In this document: in pieces, positions 51,210 through 61,098 of the stretch
Position numbering within the stretch: the first letter of the stretch is position 1
How the letters are laid out: every line of letters starts with the position of its first letter
Source of the DNA: Syngnathus acus
Taxonomy: Eukaryota; Chordata; Actinopteri; Syngnathiformes; Syngnathidae
DNA length: 64,000 bases
NCBI RefSeq assembly: GCF_901709675.1
Contig: NC_051106.1
Coordinates: 6,396,001 to 6,460,000 of the forward strand
Direction of reading: 5' to 3'
The notes under the pieces: generated by a model
What the model saw: only the letters and a program-made list of their open reading frames with translations
The model's database searches: none
What the model was told of the DNA's origin: nothing
Position numbers and translations under genes: made by a program

Positions 51210-52520
51210 ACCTCCACAAACTGTTGCTCATTCTTTCTTGTAATAATTGTCTTCCTTTTCTTGCTGACAAGTTGCTCGTTCGAATCTTACCGTGCCACTT
51301 TCCACTTATGAATGAATGTTTTCGATTTTTCTGGGTAGTTTCGTACCAGAAAACCATTGGACGATTCCTCAATTTCCTGCATTTTAAGACAAAACAGGCC
51401 TCTGTATGCTTTCCTGTGGAAATGTTCTTTGTGAGGTTCACTTATTGAAGTTGTTTGTTGGGGTACAGACAATGTGGAAGAGTTCTTCTCCATAAGTGTC
51501 GTGGTTGGGGGTGTTGAAGCAGGCATGTGTATTTTTAAAGGAGTTCTTTGGCAAATATGTCAGCAATCTGTGACAGACTGATCAAAATAGTACTAAAATG
51601 TTTCAACAAAAGCACATTTATGAATTAAAGTATTTTAATTATTATTTTTCATCATTTTAATTCTAAATAAATAACCAAAGTATTCCAAGATAAATATTTG
51701 TATTTTCATTAAAGATGTGTTTTAAGATACAAATACATGATTTGAAGATATATTTTTTCAAATAATCACATTCAAAATAAAATGTTTTTTTAAATAAAGA
51801 CAAAGTGACTGCTGTAACTGTTGCTGTTTTAATCAATACATATTGTATTTTACATAAGTCTTCTGAAATAAACACTTGTATTTTCAAAATAAAGACTTGT
51901 TTTGAAAGAAACTGAAATAAACATTTTGACAAATACATATTTTTAACAAATTTTCTGAAATGCTTTTAAAGAAATACAATGCTTTTTAAAGTGAATATTT
52001 TGAAATAAATTCATGAAAATAAATCAACATTTTGAAACATAAAACGTATTCATCATTCTAATAACTAAATATTCTATTCTGATTAGATTATTGTTAAACA
52101 ATACTTTACTTTCCACTTATGAAAATCAATACATTTTCAGAGGGAGGCTTTTTCACGCGAGCTCTGTTCCTAATGTTTTGACCCTCTCTAAATAAGTTAA
52201 ATAAGCAGCCCATCATACCAGAAACAGCATGAGGCAGTGGAGTTCTGCACCACTGCAAACCACAATTAGGAACACATGCACGACTATACCGCAAAAGTGA
52301 GCATTATTATCTTTATAAAGGCTCCTCTGTATTGCACTGTGCAGGAGTACCTCATGAAGATTTTCCCGCCAGTTGTATATCTGCAGCGAGCAAGCCCCAC
52401 TCTCCACCGCCACCTCCTCCTAAGCTGTTGTACCACTTACAACTGAATCAGGATAATCACACATGATCCTATTATTGTGAGTGATATATAGGCACAAATG
52501 TTTTGGGGGCTTTGTGCTCT
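51210..52520. other. AT-rich non-coding region downstream of dio3
   Basis: Very AT-rich from 51580 to 52130, with repeated AAATAAA/TTTTGAAA words. A TTAGGAACAC-type inverted-repeat remnant lies at about 52168-52277 (GTTCCTAATG at one end, AATTAGGAACAC at the other). No gene is recognised. Confidence 0.5.
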
Positions 52521-52523
52521 GAC

Positions 52524-52543
52524 CCCCCCCCCCCCCCCCCCTA
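52524..52543. repeat. Poly-C run
   Basis: A run of about 19 C bases is followed by an ACAC tract. On the minus strand this is poly-G and could form quadruplexes. The exact length may be uncertain in an assembly. Confidence 0.85.
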
Positions 52544-52740
52544 CACACACACAGCCCACCCCACCACTTCCACCGCCTCCTTGATGACCATCAAGTATGT
52601 AGATGAAATGTTAATTAGCCTCAAACGCTGCACAACACAGCCTTGAGTCGGTTGAGGTTTGACACGTATGAGGCCCCTGAGGTTTATAAACATCTGCTTT
52701 GGCGTTGTAACCCCTTTCACATAAATGTTAGAGGAGGTTT

Positions 52741-52835
52741 CATGTAGACCACAGGTGTTAAACTCAAGGCCCAGGGGCCAGATACGGTCCGCCACATCAT
52801 TTTATGTGGCCCGCGAAGACAAATTGTGCATCAAA
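52741..52835 (+). mobile_element. hAT-like non-autonomous DNA element fragment
   Basis: The words CAGGTGTTAAACTCAAGGCC, GGGGCCAGATACGGTCCGCC and ATTTTATGTGGCCCGCGAAG are the hallmark of an abundant vertebrate hAT-type element end (usual form GTGTCAAACTCAAGGCCCGG). No transposase is attached, and the element runs into a microsatellite. Confidence 0.65.
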
Positions 52836-52857
52836 TGTGTGTCTTTACTAGAATTGC

Positions 52858-53165
52858 AAATACATGCATTCATTAATACATTCATTAATACATACATACA
52901 TACATACATTTATACAGACAGACAGACAGACAGAAATACATTCATTAATACATACATACATACATACATACATTCATTAATACATACATATACATACATA
53001 CATACATGCATTCATTAATACATTCATTAATACATTCATTAATACATACATACATACATACATACATTTATACAGACAGACAGACAGACAGACAGAAATA
53101 CATTCATTAATACATACATACATACATTCATTAATACATACATACATACATACATAGATAGATAT
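52858..53165. repeat. Compound microsatellite: (TACA)n, (CAGA)n and CATTCATTAATA blocks
   Basis: Tracts of TACA alternate with CAGA runs and with CATTCATTAATA units. The block TACA..TTTATACAGA(CAGA)n..AATACATTCATTAATACA occurs twice (about 52894-52952 and 53046-53115), so the compound unit itself was duplicated. The open frames here are by-products of the repeat. Confidence 0.9.
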
Positions 53166-53217
53166 ATGCATCATTGTGTTGCTGACGGATTCTTGATGTT
53201 TTGCATCTTGTTCTCAG

Positions 53218-53726
53218 AGAGACGCTTCGGATCAGCCGGACCAGGTGGTCCAAAACATGCCTGAGGTGGCCAACCTTGCGTACAATATGTACATGCACAT
53301 GATGCAGACCAAGTACAGACAGGTAACATCCACTGCTTATTATGAAGTCTCCCATTTTATTTTAGTTTTTGGAATGTGTTAGTGCAGCAATAAATAGCCA
53401 CCTTCCGCCATACAACAACTTTTTTTCTTCTTTTTCAACAGCAGCAGCAACTCGCCTAGCCTCCGTTGCAAGCCAAGTCAGCAGAGAGCTCGCCTCCCGG
53501 CCCCAAGGAAGAGCAAGAGATGGTGGCCGTGATCCCGGAGCAGAGCGCCATGGAGACGGAGAGCCAAGACGGAAGCGAGAAGGTGGAGAAGTCTAAGGGA
53601 GAAGCCAGCGAGCGGGAAGCAAAGCAGGAAGCAGCCTAGATGCCCGAGCATCCTGGACAGGACAGCGACAGCGATGAAGAGAATGAGGAGCACCTAAAGA
53701 GAGAAGAGCAAAAACAGAACACTTAG
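53218..53726 (+). pseudogene. Two-exon gene remnant with in-frame stop codons (parent gene not identified)
   Basis: Segment 1 (53218-53322) follows a TTCTCAG acceptor and encodes RDASDQPDQVV, then NMPEVANLAYNMYMHMMQTK and YRQ, ending at a donor (ACAG|gtaaca). After a 119-bp intron with a pyrimidine-rich acceptor, segment 2 (53442-53726) continues in frame: QQQLA, stop (TAG 53457), then an acidic Glu/Lys/Ser-rich stretch (PKEEQEMVAVIPEQSAMETE) to a second TAG at 53637, then DSDSDEENEEHLKREEQKQN to TAG at 53724. The frame is otherwise intact. Both internal stops could be CAG-to-TAG changes. The intron is retained, so this is a segmental copy and not a retrocopy. No upstream exons are visible; microsatellite and hAT debris abut its 5' side. 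I do not recognise the parent. Alternatively, the first TAG is the genuine end of a short isoform. Confidence 0.5.
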
Positions 53727-53814
53727 TTGGGACTAATTGAGAGGACCGAGTGGATGGCTATTTACTACCTTGATTAAACATGTCATGCTTATTGATTTTT
53801 TTGGGTCATTTTTC

Positions 53815-53820
53815 AATAAA
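53815..53820 (+). terminator. Poly(A) signal of the gene remnant
   Basis: AATAAA lies about 90 bp after the last in-frame stop of the 53.2-53.7 kb remnant, suggesting that the 3' end of the parent gene was copied complete with its terminal signal. Confidence 0.45.
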
Positions 53821-53925
53821 GATAAATACAAAAAGTTTTTCATTTTTTGATGGAGAAAGAGAGCGATAGAGATAGATAAAAAAAAGAGATTTGACAGACA
53901 GACATACAGAGATAGAGATACATAG

Positions 53926-53958
53926 TACATACATACATACATACATACATACATACAT
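53926..53958. repeat. (TACA)n microsatellite
   Basis: A short run of TACA units, preceded by a CAGACAGACA/GATAGAGATA stretch, of the same sequence type as the tract at 52.9 kb. Confidence 0.85.
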
Positions 53959-54037
53959 CATGAAAAGGGGAAAAACAAATTCAATTGTTTTTATTATAAA
54001 GTCATTTTCCTTTTAATTTCAATAATTTTGTATCATC

Positions 54038-54120
54038 ATTATACCGAATGTGTTTGTGTTTGAATAAAAGGTTAAAAAAAAACGTTATGCCGGCATTTGT
54101 TATTGCACATTCGGTATAAT
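54038..54120. repeat. 15-bp perfect inverted repeat
   Basis: ATTATACCGAATGTG at 54038-54052 is exactly complementary to CACATTCGGTATAAT at 54106-54120, enclosing 53 bp. It may be the ends of a tiny MITE or a hairpin marking the edge of the 355-bp array. No target-site duplication is obvious. Confidence 0.75.
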
Positions 54121-54138
54121 AACACCAACAACTCATTA

Positions 54139-56330
54139 CCCTCGTTAAACACACCTGCGTGAAAAGATTTTGGTCATTTTCACGTTGTGCAGGAGCTAAA
54201 ACTTTTCACGCAGGTGCGCTTAACGAGGGAATCACACGGACACCCCATTAGGTCCACCGCCATTTTCAAGTGTACCTAATAACAGGCCACTTTCTTAGGG
54301 AAATATCAGGGTCAAAGGTCACAGGTGTCAAGCTCTAGTCCTCGGGGCCGCGTTCCAACATGTTTTCCAAGTGACCCTCGTTAAGCGCACCGGCGTGAAA
54401 AGTTTTAGCGCCTTTCACGTTCTGCAGGAGCTAAAACTTTTCACGCAGGTGCACTTAACGAGGGAATCACACAGACACTCCATTAGGTACACCGCCATTT
54501 ACAGGTGTACCTACGTCACTTGGACACTAGATGGTGCCACACCCGCCCTCACCCCCACTTTATGATTGGCTGTTGGATCTGTGACGTCACATGGACACTC
54601 CATTAGGTACACCGCCATTTTCAAGTGTACCTAATAACAGGCCACTTTATTAGGGAAATATCAGGGTCAAAGGTCACAGGTGTCAAGCTCTAGTCCTTGG
54701 GGCCGCGTTCCAACATGTTTTCCAAGTGACCCTCGTTAAGCGCACCTGCGTGAAAAGTTTTAGCTCCTTTCACGTTCTGCAGGAGCTAAAACTTTTCACG
54801 CAGGTGCACTTAACGAGGGAATCACACAGACACTCCATTAGGTACACCGCCATTTACAGGTGTACCTACGTCACTTGGACACTAGATGGTGCCACACCCG
54901 CCCTCACCCCCACTTTATGATTGGCTGTTAGATCTGTGACGTTACTTGGACACTCCATTAGGTACACCGCCATTTTCAAGTGTACCTAATAACAGGCCAC
55001 TTTATTAGGGAAATATCAGGGTCAAAGGTCACAGGTGTCAAGCTCTAGTCCTTGGGGCCGCGTTCCAACATGTTTTCCAAGTGACCCTCGTTAAGTGCAC
55101 CTGCGTGAAAAGTTTTAGCGCCTTTCACGTTCTGCAGGAGCTAAAACTTTTCACGCAGGTGCACTTAACGAGGGAATCACACAGACACTCCATTAGGTAC
55201 ACCGCCATTTACAGGTGTACCTACGTCACTTGGACACTAGATGGTGCCACACCCGCCCTCACCCCCATTTTATGATTGGTTGTTGGATCTGTGACGTTAC
55301 TTGGACACTCCATTAGGTCACCGCCATTTTCAAGTGTACCTAATAACAGGCCGCTTTCTTAGGGAAATATCAGGGTCAAAGGTCACAGGTGTCAAGCTCT
55401 AGTCCTCGGGGCCGCGTTCCAACATGTTTTCCAAGTGGCCCTCGTTAAGCGCACCTGCGTGAAAAGTTTTAGCTCCTTTCACGTTCTGCAGGAGCTAAAA
55501 CTTTTCACGCAGGTGCACTTAACGAGGGAATCACACGGACACTCCATTAGGTACACTGCCATTTACAGGTGTACCTACGTCACTTGGACACTAGATGGTG
55601 CCACACCCGCCGTCACCCCCACTTTATGATTGGCTGTTGGATCTGTGACGTTACTTGGACACTCCATTAGGTACACCGCCATTTTCAAGTGTACCTAATA
55701 ACAGGCCACTTTATTAGGGAAATATCAGGGTCAAAGGTCACAGTTGTCAAGCTCTAGTCCTCGGGGCCGCGTTCCAACATGTTTTCCAAGTGACCCTCGT
55801 TAAGCGCACCTGCGTGAAAAGTTTTAGCTCCTTTCACGTTCTGCAGGAGCTAAAACTTTTCACGCAGGTGCACTTAACGAGGGAATCACACGGACACTCC
55901 ATTAGGTACACCGCCATTTACAGGTGTACCTACGTCACTTGGACACTAGATGGTGCCACACCCGCCCTCACCCCCACTTTATGATTGTCTGTTGGATCTG
56001 TGACGTTACTTGGACACTCCATTAGGTCACCGCCATTTTCAAGTGTACCTAATAACAGGCCGCTTTCTTAGGGAAATATCAGGGTCAAAGGTCACAGGTG
56101 TCAAGCTCTAGTCCTCGGGGCCGCGTTCCAACATGTTTTCCAAGTGGCCCTCGTTAAGCGCACCTGCGTGAAAAGTTTTAGCTCCTTTCACGTTCTGCAG
56201 GAGCTAAAACTTTTCACGCAGGTGCACTTAACGAGGGAATCACACGGACACTCCATTAGGTACACCGCCATTTTCAAGTGTACCTAATAACAGGCCACTT
56301 TATTAGGGAAATATCATGGTCAAAGGTCAC
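54139..56330 (+). repeat. Tandem array of ~355-bp units, each with a long hairpin and a DR1 motif
   Basis: Seven hairpin cores lie at 54139-54229, 54375-54464, 54730-54819, 55085-55174, 55439-55528, 55794-55883 and 56148-56237. From the second on, the spacing is 354-355 bp. The first unit is shorter (236 bp to the next core) and more diverged, and the last lacks part of the tail. Each core has arms of about 38 bp (CCTCGTTAAGCGCACCTGCG and onwards) around a loop of about 14 bases. Each unit also has a second hairpin (ATTAGGTACAC..GTGTACCTAAT), the motif GGGTCAAAGGTCA, and the words GTGTCAAGCTCTAGTCCTCG, which recall a hAT-type end. The five 64-codon open frames repeated through it are by-products. 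It sits between dio3 and dlk1. Confidence 0.95.
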
Positions 56331-56332
56331 TG

Positions 56333-56369
56333 ATACATACATACATACATACATACATACATACATACA

Positions 56370-56401
<32 letters not shown>

Positions 56402-56402
56402 C
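56333..56402. repeat. (ATAC)n microsatellite at the end of the 355-bp array
   Basis: About 17 ATAC units follow the last GGTCAC of the array directly. CAGACAGACA and TTTATACATT words follow to about 56450. Confidence 0.9.
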
Positions 56403-56454
56403 ATGCAGACAGACATTTATACATTTATACATTTATACATACATACATATATTT

Positions 56455-57660
56455 AAAAATATTTATTGGTGCAAACCTTTCCACCAAATGTTTTAAGTAG
56501 ATAGCTCACTCATACTAAAACATGGATGAAAACATTATGGCTTATGTTTGGGCGCTTACTAATGTCTCATTTTGTTGTCGATGCTGTATGAGTGTGAGCT
56601 AAGTGTCCTGGCTTCACTGCTCATCTGGAAATCATTTGAGGTGAGTGTGGGGTGCCAACCTAAAACAAAGAATACTGTAACTGGATATAATGTGCTCACC
56701 CCTCAAAGGAAAGCACTCTGGATTCTTTCCATGTGCACGTTGCGCCTCATCCGTCACGGCAAAGGGTCAAGGGTTAACGTGTGCTGCTCTGCTTTTCTTT
56801 CATAACTTGGCAAGGAGCCATTTGAAGGAGAAGGGCCCCCTCTCCGGAGGTCATAAAAAGCCATGAACATGTGTGGTGAGGGCCCCAGTACACAAAAAGC
56901 TCTCTGTGTACATGTTAAAGTTATGTTTGGGGCTCTGTATCAAGCGTTCATGAATGGCTGACCATCGTCAACAACTAGTTTTGCTTTTTCCTTGAACTGT
57001 TTATAATCATATAGTTTTAATCTGTAAAAAAAATAAACAAGCCATTAATTGGTTGTCTCTTTCAATTCTATTGTTAATCTGTAAAAATAGTACCAACAAC
57101 ACCAGCATTGACCACTGACTATGAAAGAGCGACGCCTTGTGGCTGTAGTGCAGATTACACCATGACGTTTTTGACCTTCCTCACTGAAACTTCAACGTAA
57201 CATGCTCAGTTAAGTCCACAGTATCTTTAACGTGCCTTTCTCTCAATATACTCAACCTTGTCTTTATATGCATATAAAGTTTCCATGTTTTTTCTCAACC
57301 TGTAAAGCAACATTTTAAGAGGCTTTAAGAATTCTTTGAACAAAATTATTTCATTTTTCCCCTCAGGGTGACTTGTAAAGGTTTTGCTGCTGTAAAGGTT
57401 TGTCCACTAGAGGGAGACAAAGACTAGAACTCGAGTTTACTACGACGTGTAGAGGGGAGTGCATACTTATTCAATAACATGTCACCTGTCTTGTATTTGC
57501 TTTGACATCTTATCTCGATGCTGAATGTTATTCGTCAGTATAATGTTGTTTGAGACAAGCTTGAAAATCTGATAGACAAAGTAACAAGGTAAGGCAGCAA
57601 AGTGATAAATGGAGTAAAAGCCTGCGGTCAAGATTTGAATCGCCTTACTATACAACATGG
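56455..57660. other. Non-coding region between the array and dlk1
   Basis: No gene is recognised. A CTCF-like motif lies at 57404. The open frame at 56572-56805 has no family resemblance. Confidence 0.45.
57404..57416 (+). promoter_or_regulatory. CTCF-like motif
   Basis: CCACTAGAGGGAG matches the CTCF core CCASYAGRKGGC at all but the last position. It lies between the tandem array and the 3' end of dlk1, a position where an insulator would separate dlk1 from dio3. Motif match only. Confidence 0.4.
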
Positions 57661-57729
57661 TCATTCATTCATTCATTCATTCATTCGTCCATCCATTCAT
57701 TCGTTCATTCATTCATTCATTCATTCATT
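57661..57729. repeat. (TTCA)n microsatellite
   Basis: About 17 units of TTCA with a few CGTCCATCCA interruptions. Confidence 0.9.
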
Positions 57730-58522
57730 AAAAAAATTACTATACATACGTACATGGTTATATTTGTTGTTCCAATTGAATCAGTTACGTTTTTGCCAGT
57801 TTTTTTTTCCTGGCATGTCACCCCAGTTTATTTTTATTTATTCTTATATGTTGATTATTGAAGCACTTTACACTTTTATATTGTTCTTTATTTGATGCAG
57901 CTGAATTCAGTGTGACTTCAACAAATTATGAGAGGGGAATGGTTCTGAAAAACAGGAAAACATAAGTATGTCATTGTATATAACCGTGAACCTATATTCA
58001 TATGTCACCAGCTAATAAATCAGAATATTTTTCCATACTGCTTCTATGCTGCACAAGTGTGACTCTCACAAAATGACACACAGCATCAGCACATTTATAT
58101 AGATAGATATAGTTACATATATGATTTTTGAAAGGTGGCAGCCTGGAGGACATTTTGCAGATTGATTCATAAGTAAAATTGCACAGAAACTTCAAATGGG
58201 GTCCAAAACAATCAATAACAATCAATAATAATAATAATGAACAAGGTTATAAAATGATAAATATACAATATGCACTTCATCTTTAAAAATCTCTTCAAGT
58301 GTTTACATTTTTATATGAGCACTTCAACAACATTCTCAGGAAATCACAATGTAGAACATTATTATTATCTTTTGGCAACAAGTTTTTGCATTCATCAACA
58401 TGGACAATGCACACTGGTCCATATGGTATGAAAACATTTGCATATACTGAACTAATATCATAGTGGAATGGCACAGAACACGTTGCTATTTGGTATCATA
58501 CATTTTTCATAATGTCACACGT

Positions 58523-58800
58523 CAGTGGTTCTCAAACTGGGGTCCTCAGATCACCAGGGCTCCACGAGTTGTAACTTGGGGGTCCACAAAAATAATGTCA
58601 GCTGATGATGGACAAATATTATAATTAATTCAATTGAAGTTACTTCCTTTCATTTCTGTCCAGTAGATTGAAACATTCAAAATCTGAATGATTCCTGAGG
58701 CATACTGCGGTTATGTTTATTGACGTTTTTGAGAGAGGTCCTTGGAAAAAGGTCTCCCCTGTAAAGGGTCCCTGGACCCAAACAGTTTGAGAACCCCCAC
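58523..58800. mobile_element. hAT-like MITE in the dlk1 3' UTR
   Basis: The left end reads CAGTGGTTCTCAAACTGGGG. The right end is its imperfect complement (AACAGTTTGAGAACCCCCAC). Total length is about 278 bp with no coding capacity. Words such as GGTTCTCAAACTGGGGTCC are typical of an abundant vertebrate hAT-derived family. No clear 8-bp target duplication remains, so it is old. It begins about 80 bp after the dlk1 stop in the direction of dlk1 transcription. On the dlk1 strand it supplies an AATAAA (58721-58716). Confidence 0.7.
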
Positions 58801-58879
58801 AATCCAGTGTCATGTTTGTGCTCGACTGTACATTCAAGGTCCGCTTCTGCTTGACATTCACTGCAACACTTTTCTAAGG

Positions 58880-61067
58880 TCAGATGGAGGTATAGTTTCT
58901 CCCGAAGCTGTTCAGTCTGATCTTCTCCGGGAGGATGATGTTCACCGAGTGTTCCGTCTCCTCGTGGCTCGCTCCGGTCGCCTCCTTCAGCAGGTGCTCC
59001 CTCTGCTGCCTCACGAGCTTGCTGTACTTGGCGTTGGCCAGCCACGCCTCGCAGCGGCCGAACAGGACGATGGCCGAGGTGGCCAGGATGACCAGGCAGG
59101 TGAGCAGGGCCAGCATGCCGAAACAAACAAGCTGACCGTGGCTGGACAGCATGCCGGGGGAGTGGTGCACCGTCTCTTTAAGCGTGATCTTGAGAAGATC
59201 CCTTTCTGGCGGTTGGAGGAGCTTGTGGAAGGCGTGGGCGGGGAGCGAGTAGTGCTGCGGAGTCAGCGAAAACACCCTGTGGTCCATGGGCTTGGCGGCG
59301 GGCTGTTTGGGTTTGGCTTTCGGACGGTGCTGTGTGGAACACAGCGGGCCTGAAAACCATTTGGGGCAAAGGCAGCGGAAGTTTCCGTCAGGTTGGCTCA
59401 CGCACGTGGATCCGCTGGCGCAGGGCGCTGCGGCGCACGGAGAGAAGCCGGTGTCGTTGCAAGTCAACCCCACGAAGCCTGGTGGGCAGGAGCACGTGAA
59501 GGTCGCCTCGTGGTTGGTGCAGTTGCCGCCGTTTAGACACGGGTTAGATCGACAGACGTCAGGAGTGATCTCACAGAAGTTTCCGGAAAATCCAGGGGGG
59601 CACAAACAGGAGGAGTGGGCTTCCAAGGAGTCACCCGTTTCGGTACAAGTACCTCCATTCTGGCAAGGAGAGCTGAAAGACAGAACAGAGGAGATGACGC
59701 TCACAGGGTCATGAAGGTCATCACTGACAGTGGATTGGGTCACTCATTGGACGGATGGATGGTATGACTATTGATTTTGAATCCAGCTAAAAAATAACCC
59801 CGAGGGTGCAGAGGCCAGAGGTCCATGTCACCATTCTACCTGTCTTATTTGTCATCCCATCATTTTCGCACTTGCTTGTGTCAAGGCGAGAGACTGTTCA
59901 TTTTGTCACATCTGTCGGCTCACTTGATGCGCCTTGACTTGTCGACAACACTGAACTTCAGGTGGGGAAAAAAGAAGTCATTTCACATCTACTCTTGTTT
60001 TTGTTGAAATGTTGACTGGAATGAATACCTTGCATCTTTTTGTCATTTCATATCGACTGATTAACCTCCCTGAATACAAAAAAAAATAGCTCTTTTACGA
60101 CTTTAAAATATTGAAGGATACGTGATATGCCGTTGTAACACAATTTTTTTTTACCCTAACCCTTTCCTGAAAATATCCCAAGGATCACTAATTATATCGC
60201 TTCAAACTGAAACATTGATTTCTCTAAACTGTCAAAGCAGCTGGGGGGCGGGGGCTCATTGTCATGCATGACTGTTCCCCCCCCCTTAACAGTGTGGCAT
60301 CACCAAAACAATTTTCTGACGTGAGCCACTCACAAAAATTAATTGGTTGTGTAATTTCACACTTGATGGGCACGCCGGGCCTTAAGAGACGGAGCTATTT
60401 GTAAACAAGCAATGAAAAAGTCAACTTCCCATTATATGTCCTCTTTAAAGCGCCGCTTTTATGATGCTTAGTCGCTGAGGTCAATTTGTGTGTCTTCATC
60501 GTGGAATACGGTTGCCTTCAAGGGACAATAGCTTCAAATTTCAATTTGAAAAAGTGAAATCAATTGTCATACCCATCACTGTGACAGATATTCCTCCTCA
60601 GCTGACAGGTTGGTCCGGTGAAACCTTGAGGACAGACGCACAAGTATCCCCCCTCTCCGGTCTCGATGCAGGTGGCATTCCCAGAGCAAGGCCGTGACGA
60701 GCATAGGCGAGTATCTGTGGTGACACGCACAAAAATATCTTTTTAGCTGTGACAAGTCTTTCTACCCCCCCTCCTCTCTTTTATTCCTACCCTCTCGCTT
60801 TCTTCCCACGTGCTTGGCAACGTTTCTCCCCGTGTCCTTTATTTCCACTCTGCCACTGCAGCATTCGTGGCTCTAACACCCAAATTATACACTGTATAAT
60901 GTGGAACGTGCGCTCAAGTACCTTGTTAACAAGTGAAGAGGGTCACCTTTAGCAACCTTCTTTAGGCACCCTCCCCCCCTCCATCTAAAAATACATGACA
61001 GTATATTTCACGTCCGCCCCCCGGGGCTGAGTGTGACTCACCCGAAGCTGTGGGCATGTTTGCTGCT

Positions 61068-61098
<31 letters not shown>

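Noticed and set aside
52725-53174. Tyr/Ile/Thr-rich and Met/Tyr/Val-Cys-rich open frames over the TACA tract
   Set aside because: Both are microsatellite translations.
54371-55984. Five near-identical 64-codon open frames at 355-bp spacing
   Set aside because: They are by-products of the tandem array. The frame lies across the hairpin, and there is no promoter, domain or codon-level conservation separate from the DNA repeat.
50900-58500. MEG3-, RTL1- or microRNA-cluster-like sequence expected from the mammalian locus
   Set aside because: I find no retrotransposon gag/pol-like frame and no series of pre-microRNA hairpins; the only repeated hairpins are those of the 355-bp array, whose perfect long arms and tandem layout do not resemble microRNA precursors.
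58742-59353. Plus-strand open frame of 203 codons
   Set aside because: It is the reverse complement of the last dlk1 exon, which has clear EGF repeats and a transmembrane segment on the minus strand.
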